The notes below the pieces were generated by a model. That model worked only from the letters and a program-made list of their open reading frames with translations. It ran no database searches and was not told the DNA's origin. This document shows, piece after piece, positions 6,085 to 9,837 of a stretch of DNA of 9,837 nucleotides; within the stretch, counting starts at the first letter, position 1; every line of letters begins with the position of its first letter. The stretch comes from Nitrospina sp. (GTDB lineage: Bacteria; Nitrospinota; Nitrospinia; Nitrospinales; VA-1): the NCBI GenBank assembly GCA_018665625.1, contig JABJCF010000191.1:1-9837 (forward strand), in the 5' to 3' direction. The position numbers were made by a program, and so were the translations under genes.

Positions 6085-7230
6085 TTAGAGTTTATTTGGA
6101 TTGAACATCGGTAGAAAGTCAGAGAGTCCTTCTTCTTCCAACTTCTCAACCGGAACAAATCTCAACGAAGCAGAATTAATGCAGTATCTTTTTCCAGTGG
6201 GTTTTGGGCCGTCATTAAACAGGTGACCCAAATGGGAATCTGCATTTACCGATCTAACCTCGACCCGGGTCATGTTGTAAGAGGTATCCGTGTGGTTGAC
6301 TATATTTTCAGGAACCAGAGGTCTTGTAAAAGAGGGCCAACCTGTCCCTGATTTAAACTTATCCTTAGAACTGAACAAAGGTTCGCCTGAAACAATATCA
6401 ACATAAATGCCGGCCCGTTTGTTGTCCCAATATTTATTCTTATACGGGGGTTCTGTGCCATTTTTCTGAGTAACGTAGTGTTGCAATTTGCTAAGCTTCT
6501 TTACGGACTGACTCTTATCTGCAACCCTAATTATTTGCGGTGATTCCAATCGATTCGTGTGGGATATTTTGTATTCCTTATCATCTCCCCAAATTTTATT
6601 AATATATTCGTCACGGCCAGAACCTGCACGATAAATTTTGTAACGTATATAACTTTTCTTGAAAAAATCTTGGTGATACTCCTCAGCCCTGTAAAAAGGG
6701 GATGCAGCGACTATTGGAGTGATGATTGCTTTTTTGAAACGACCACTTGTCATTAATTTATCTTTAGATTTTTCGGCAATCTCTTTTTGTTCCTCGCTGG
6801 TGTAAAAAACTCCCGTTCGGTATTGAGCCCCACGATCTACAAACTGACCGCCATTGTCAGTGGGATTAATATTTCGCCAAAAAACTTCGAGAATGTCTGT
6901 ATAAGAAATTTTTTCAGGGTCGAAATGAATTTCAACCGCTTCCAGGTGCTGCGTCTGGCCGGATGCTACTTTCTTATAAACAGCGTTTTTCTTTACTCCT
7001 CCTGTGTAACCCGAAATTGCTTGTGAAACCCCTGGCAGGTCTTCAAATGGGTGCTCCATGCACCAGAAACAACCCCCAGCAAGAATGGCTATCTCTTCAT
7101 TCCCTTTCGTGCTTTTGGTGTAGACAATTTCTGGTTGTTTATATGAAACACGGTTTGTATTCTCAGGTAAAAACTTAGTGAGAAGAAAAACGCTGATAAA
7201 TAATATAAAGGCTGCGTATAGTTTATTCAT
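6085..7230 (-). CDS. msrAB: Exported MsrA-MsrB fusion, peptide methionine sulfoxide reductase
   Basis: This bifunctional enzyme repairs oxidised methionine: the MsrA domain reduces S-sulfoxides and the MsrB domain R-sulfoxides. An N-terminal hydrophobic segment (about 5-20) makes it periplasmic or membrane-anchored. MsrA spans about 46-200, with [14 protein letters not shown] giving nucleophile Cys54 and Glu60, and the [10 protein letters not shown] and EEYHQDFF segments. MsrB spans about 245-365, with SGTGWPSF at 294-301, [12 protein letters not shown], and [11 protein letters not shown] giving nucleophile Cys350. The zinc-binding CXXC pairs of many MsrB proteins are absent (IVSGEPLF where one would be), as in PilB-type enzymes. 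Cys54, Cys57 and Cys350 are the only cysteines, so the usual separate resolving cysteines are missing. PilB's N-terminal thioredoxin domain is not present. AGGA eight bases before the ATG supports the start. Confidence 0.95.
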   Translation of the reverse strand: MNKLYAAFILFISVFLLTKFLPENTNRVSYKQPEIVYTKSTKGNEEIAILAGGCFWCMEHPFEDLPGVSQAISGYTGGVKKNAVYKKVASGQTQHLEAVEIHFDPEKISYTDILEVFWRNINPTDNGGQFVDRGAQYRTGVFYTSEEQKEIAEKSKDKLMTSGRFKKAIITPIVAASPFYRAEEYHQDFFKKSYIRYKIYRAGSGRDEYINKIWGDDKEYKISHTNRLESPQIIRVADKSQSVKKLSKLQHYVTQKNGTEPPYKNKYWDNKRAGIYVDIVSGEPLFSSKDKFKSGTGWPSFTRPLVPENIVNHTDTSYNMTRVEVRSVNADSHLGHLFNDGPKPTGKRYCINSASLRFVPVEKLEEEGLSDFLPMFNPNKL

Positions 7231-7337
7231 TTTATTAGTCCTTTTTCAGATTGCACCTGCAAAAATTGAAAGTACTTTTATGATAACAGAACTTTGATAT
7301 ATCTGCATCTAAGTCCCGCTGGAGGTTTAGGGCTTAC

Positions 7338-7356
7338 AAAAAAATTTCTGGAATTT
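7338..7356 (-). terminator. Weak candidate terminator after the TPR gene
   Basis: On the - strand AAATT-CCAGA-AATTT is followed directly by further Ts, about 15 bases after the TPR stop. The stem is only five A/U pairs, so termination would be weak at best. The rest of the gap to msrAB (to 7231) shows no gene; it holds the palindrome AAAGTACTTT and the msrAB ribosome site. Confidence 0.25.
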
Positions 7357-7370
7357 AGGGGGCTCGTAAA

Positions 7371-8066
7371 CTATTTATTTTTGGGGTTATAGGAGGCAGC
7401 GGAGTTTAGGGATTTGTTTTTGGGCAATTGAGGTTGAATGCGCATGGCTGTTTGGAGAGGATGGATGGCTTTGTTGAATCGTCCCAGTTTCATATAAATT
7501 TGACCTAAAGCGTAATGGGCTTCTGCATTAGTGGGAGACAGTCGAATGGTTTCCTGAATTGATACCAATGCTTCTTTATAGCGATTAGTTAGGAAATACG
7601 ATAAGGCTAGAAAGTAGTGCGCTTCCTGATAATCGGGATCTAGTTGGATAGTCTTTTTATAATATTGGCTGGCTTCCTGATGCCTTTTGTTGGCGGCGTA
7701 TGCCAGAGCAAGTTTGAAATTGGCTTCCGCCATATTAGGATCCAACCGAACGGTGGCCTGCAATTGCTTAAGTTTTTCAGGGTGCCGTCCAACAGCCCCA
7801 TACGCAAGTGCCAAATGGAAATGCGTCTTTGAGTCGCTATCTCGAATTATTAAAGATTTTTCAAGGGGATCAATGGCTTCCTGGTACAGCTCATTTTTCA
7901 AATACATCAGTCCCAGGTCTGAAAGTATTTCTGGGTTTTCTGGATTCTTTTCGAGAGCTAATTGCAATGCAGTTATAGAGTTTTCTTCTTTGGAATCCTG
8001 AGAAAATGAAGAGGTGGATATGAATACAAAGGCCAGACTTGTGAGTAAAATAATGGTTTTTTTCAC
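7371..8066 (-). CDS. Exported TPR repeat protein (five repeats)
   Basis: From a GTG start this is a 231-residue protein. It has a clear Sec signal peptide (KK then a hydrophobic core, ending near SSFSQ at 19-23) and then five tandem tetratricopeptide repeats at about 44-78, 79-111, 112-145, 146-179 and 180-213. The repeats recur every 33-35 residues and are of the A-N-L-A-Y / A-I-L-D-P type. It should act as a periplasmic protein-protein scaffold; no enzymatic domain is attached and the partner is unknown. An ATG 36 codons upstream (8172-8174) is in frame, but the extra residues look non-coding, would bury the signal peptide, and cover the promoter at 8117-8145. An AGGG eight bases upstream of the GTG is a modest ribosome site. 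The C-terminal tail is lysine- and asparagine-rich. Confidence 0.88.
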   Translation of the reverse strand: MKKTIILLTSLAFVFISTSSFSQDSKEENSITALQLALEKNPENPEILSDLGLMYLKNELYQEAIDPLEKSLIIRDSDSKTHFHLALAYGAVGRHPEKLKQLQATVRLDPNMAEANFKLALAYAANKRHQEASQYYKKTIQLDPDYQEAHYFLALSYFLTNRYKEALVSIQETIRLSPTNAEAHYALGQIYMKLGRFNKAIHPLQTAMRIQPQLPKNKSLNSAASYNPKNK

Positions 8067-8393
8067 AATGGGTACCCTAAAATTGTGGAGGCCATTTCCC
8101 CGAAGATTGGGTGGAAAATATATCCTTTTGGAGGGGTACTGTAAAGTCGGAAAGTGTAAAGCTAATCGATTCAAGCTGATTGAAGAGAGGATTTTAAGAG
8201 TACAAATTTTAAAAAATTCAATAGAACTAGGGTCGCTGAGAATTCAAAGTGTTAGCAAACCTATTAGCTGGAATTACTAATTTCATAATATTTGTAATAG
8301 AAACATTTCCTTGTAATGACGCTATTTAACCGTTCGTTTAGTTCGGTGAAAATCTGAACTCTTACTTAATGTGTTGAACGAAAGCCTGACATC
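8067..8393. other. 327-bp gap without a gene
   Basis: Neither strand has a believable gene. The left part holds the TPR promoter. Near 8340-8360 an inverted repeat (AGTTCGG, loop TGAAAAT, CTGAACT, one G-T pair) can form a seven-pair hairpin about 34 bases after the hydrolase stop. It has no T tract on either strand, so it is not a standard terminator. TTCGTT at 8333-8338 and AACGAA near 8376 surround it as an outer, longer-spaced dyad. The rest is A/T-rich sequence in which I see nothing. Confidence 0.45.
8117..8145 (-). promoter_or_regulatory. Sigma-70 type promoter for the TPR gene
   Basis: On the - strand TTTACA (complement of 8140-8145, five of six) is followed after exactly 17 bases by TATATT (complement of 8117-8122, five of six). 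Transcription should begin near 8110, about 44 bases before the GTG at 8066. A second CTTTACA lies 14 bases upstream of the first as a direct repeat, on the same helix face only approximately. Confidence 0.65.
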
Positions 8394-9650
8394 TCATTTA
8401 TCCAGGTTTTGGATGAAGCTGAAAATATCATCCACCATGCTTTTGAACTCTGGGTTGAAAGTTAACCGTCTGACTGGGTTCCCTTCATTCTTATCAGATT
8501 TTTCTCCATATTTTACTTTTGAATTTATATCAATTTCTTGTTTGCAGATTTTTAATTTATCGTCACTGTAGGTATAGGCCAGGCAATTTTTATATTCACC
8601 CTTTTCGCCGTAATAATCGTTTGATGGATCAATAGGTAAGGATAAATGGGCGTAGGTTAGGACGCCAAGAATTTCATCATCGATTTTTTGGTGTTTAATT
8701 ATTCCCCCTGTGCAGTTTTTAACATTATCTTCATTTGTGGTTTCGACGCCGGAATACCAAAGTAATTTATTTTTTTCATTTTTGGTGTGGTTGCAGAAAA
8801 AATCTTTTCCCAAATACGGGTCTACTGTGGCATCTGCGGAACTGATTGCCATATAGATAGGGGTTGTGATAGGTGGGTTGTCGGCTGCAAGCTGGCGTAG
8901 CTCCTTGGCTAAATAGTGAAATTGGGCGCCGGCGTTTGCTGAAAACGATTCGTATTTAACCTTATCCTCATCGGGTAACAAATCCAACCATCCTGCCTTG
9001 GGGATAAATTTTCCTATACTCCCAATAAATCCCGCAACAAAACCTAATGAAGTATTTTCTTTAATACCCGGAGAGATTAAAATCAGACCCTTTATGTTCT
9101 TCGGATTTTTTTTCCTTAGCACATGGTGCAGGGAGAGTGAGGCGCCCGTAGAAAAACCTGCGATATACAAATCATCAACGATTCCACTGAAGCTATCTAT
9201 TCCCGAATCTGTTGCTTCGACCCATTGAGAGTATTTAATGTTTAATAGATCACCCGGTACCGTGCCATGACCGGGTAGAAGGATAGACCTAACCCAAAAG
9301 CAATTTTCCTTAAAAATTTTACCAAGATCTCGCATGAGAAATGGAGAATCAGTCAATCCATGGATCAATAAGACTCCTTTAGAAGGCTTCGAATTCCCAC
9401 ATTTTTCTTTGTTGGGTTGATATTCGAAAGGCAGGCGGGCATCAATCCATTTTTGTTTAAGTTCTCCCTTCGTGGCTTTTTTAATATTTTTCTCAGTCTC
9501 AGCTATATATGCAGAAAAATCTTTACTCGGAATTGGAATTTGGAATCCTGAAGGGTTGTGCCGTGTTTCCAATTTTCCATTGCAAGAGCACAAACCTAGA
9601 GTTATGGATAAAATTAATAAAAAATGGAAAGTTTTGTTTTGAAAAATCAT
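8394..9650 (-). CDS. Lipoprotein alpha/beta hydrolase (esterase/lipase-like)
   Basis: This serine hydrolase has 418 residues. The N-terminus is a lipoprotein-type signal peptide with a lipobox-like LCSC (Cys23 as the lipidated residue), so the enzyme should be membrane-tethered in the periplasm. The core begins with VLLIHGLTDSPF (93-104), where His97-Gly98 mark the oxyanion region. LPGHGT follows at 125-130, then the nucleophile elbow GFSTG (165-169, Ser167). The likely acid is Asp273 (SADATVDP) and the base is His335 (TYAHLSLP). This is the plan of esterases and monoacylglycerol-lipase-like proteins. Unusual are a long insertion between acid and base and a C-terminal extension rich in charge. 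Several extra cysteines (C84, C117, C286, C313, C356, C369) would suit disulfides outside the cytoplasm. Substrate unknown. The start lies 27 bases after the ABC ATPase stop; a weak AAGAAG lies very close to the ATG. Confidence 0.88.
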   Translation of the reverse strand: MIFQNKTFHFLLILSITLGLCSCNGKLETRHNPSGFQIPIPSKDFSAYIAETEKNIKKATKGELKQKWIDARLPFEYQPNKEKCGNSKPSKGVLLIHGLTDSPFLMRDLGKIFKENCFWVRSILLPGHGTVPGDLLNIKYSQWVEATDSGIDSFSGIVDDLYIAGFSTGASLSLHHVLRKKNPKNIKGLILISPGIKENTSLGFVAGFIGSIGKFIPKAGWLDLLPDEDKVKYESFSANAGAQFHYLAKELRQLAADNPPITTPIYMAISSADATVDPYLGKDFFCNHTKNEKNKLLWYSGVETTNEDNVKNCTGGIIKHQKIDDEILGVLTYAHLSLPIDPSNDYYGEKGEYKNCLAYTYSDDKLKICKQEIDINSKVKYGEKSDKNEGNPVRRLTFNPEFKSMVDDIFSFIQNLDK

Positions 9651-9677
9651 TGCTTCTTATTTAAGACCTCAAATATT

Positions 9678-9837
9678 TCATTGCTCGGCGTGACAACGAA
9701 CAAAACAATTTTTATCACCCGATATTTCTGGATATTGTGTGGTGCATTTTTTTGCCAACGAAGAGCTCGGATCTTCATTAAGCTCAACCGGGCAACGCGG
9801 ATGAAAATGACAAGCGGCGGGTGGTTTAAGAGGTGAG
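9678..9837 (-). CDS. Oligopeptide/dipeptide ABC transporter ATP-binding protein, C-terminal fragment
   Basis: The gene enters from the right edge; only the last 52 codons and the stop (9678-9680) are in the window, with the first whole codon ending at 9836. The visible part is the diagnostic tail of OppD/OppF/DppD/DppF-type ATPases, starting SPLKPPAACHFHPRCP. It continues with a further cysteine (KCTTQYPEI) and closes with VRCH near the end. In the family this reads roughly SPLNPPxGCxFHxRCPxAxxxCxxxxPxL...VxCH. The full protein would hydrolyse ATP to power uptake of peptides or related solutes (sometimes nickel or other compounds). The ATPase core (Walker A and B, signature) lies outside. The downstream lipoprotein hydrolase begins 27 bases later in the same direction, which suggests an operon. 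D- or F-type cannot be told. Confidence 0.88.
   Translation of the reverse strand, partial: SPLKPPAACHFHPRCPVELNEDPSSSLAKKCTTQYPEISGDKNCFVRCHAEQ

Noticed and set aside
8014..8280. + strand open frame of 88 codons over the TPR start and promoter
   Set aside because: Antisense to the signal peptide region and promoter, no ribosome site, no recognisable domain.
9624..9836. + strand open frame of 70 codons, ending in purine-rich AAGAGGTGA that looks like a ribosome site for a gene beyond the edge
   Set aside because: The opposite strand encodes an unmistakable ABC ATPase tail plus the hydrolase signal peptide. The purine-rich string is the complement of its SPL codons.
1..9837. CRISPR arrays, tRNA genes, insertion sequences, attachment sites
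   Set aside because: I looked for spaced repeats, cloverleaf-like segments with a TTCGANNC arm, transposase motifs and terminal repeats on both strands and saw none.

Overview
The window comes from a low-GC (by eye around 40%) Gram-negative bacterium. The evidence is a probable periplasmic lipoprotein with a lipobox-like signal, two other proteins with N-terminal export or anchor sequences, a perfect sigma-54 promoter, and LipA as a lipoate-making enzyme. I cannot assign it to a lineage with confidence. A Nitrospinota-like or deltaproteobacterial-type marine bacterium would fit, but that is only an impression. No rRNA, tRNA, CRISPR array, insertion sequence or phage gene is visible, and most of the window looks like ordinary chromosome.

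Layout, left half. lipA (lipoyl synthase, + strand) converges on an HDOD signalling protein (- strand). A 230-bp divergent control region then carries a textbook sigma-54 promoter reading into a lytic transglycosylase that has no signal peptide (+). That gene ends one base from the stop of a pair of back-to-back family 4 type glycosyltransferases (-). Upstream of the pair, in the same direction, lie a probable 59-residue protein, a leader with a 12-bp hairpin and a palindrome framing the Shine-Dalgarno, and a good sigma-70 promoter.

Layout, middle. Divergent from that operon is a 30-residue single-pass membrane miniprotein (+) with its own promoter-like sequence and Shine-Dalgarno. It converges on a two-gene unit (-) made of an exported MsrA-MsrB methionine sulfoxide reductase fusion followed by a small GIY-YIG protein.

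Layout, right half, all on the - strand. There is an exported five-TPR protein whose start is best placed at a GTG just inside a strong promoter. It is followed by a 327-bp gap with no gene, then a lipoprotein alpha/beta hydrolase. At the right edge is the C-terminal 52 codons of an oligopeptide/dipeptide-type ABC transporter ATPase, recognised by its cysteine-rich tail. It ends 27 bases before the hydrolase and probably shares its operon.

The genes do not form one pathway. Recurring themes are envelope work (murein cleavage, glycosyl transfer, periplasmic oxidative repair, lipoprotein hydrolase, peptide uptake) and regulation. The least ordinary items are the sigma-54-driven leaderless transglycosylase, the 30-residue membrane protein, the structured leader of the glycosyltransferase operon, and an MsrAB protein with only three cysteines. 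I see no convincing undescribed multi-gene system.
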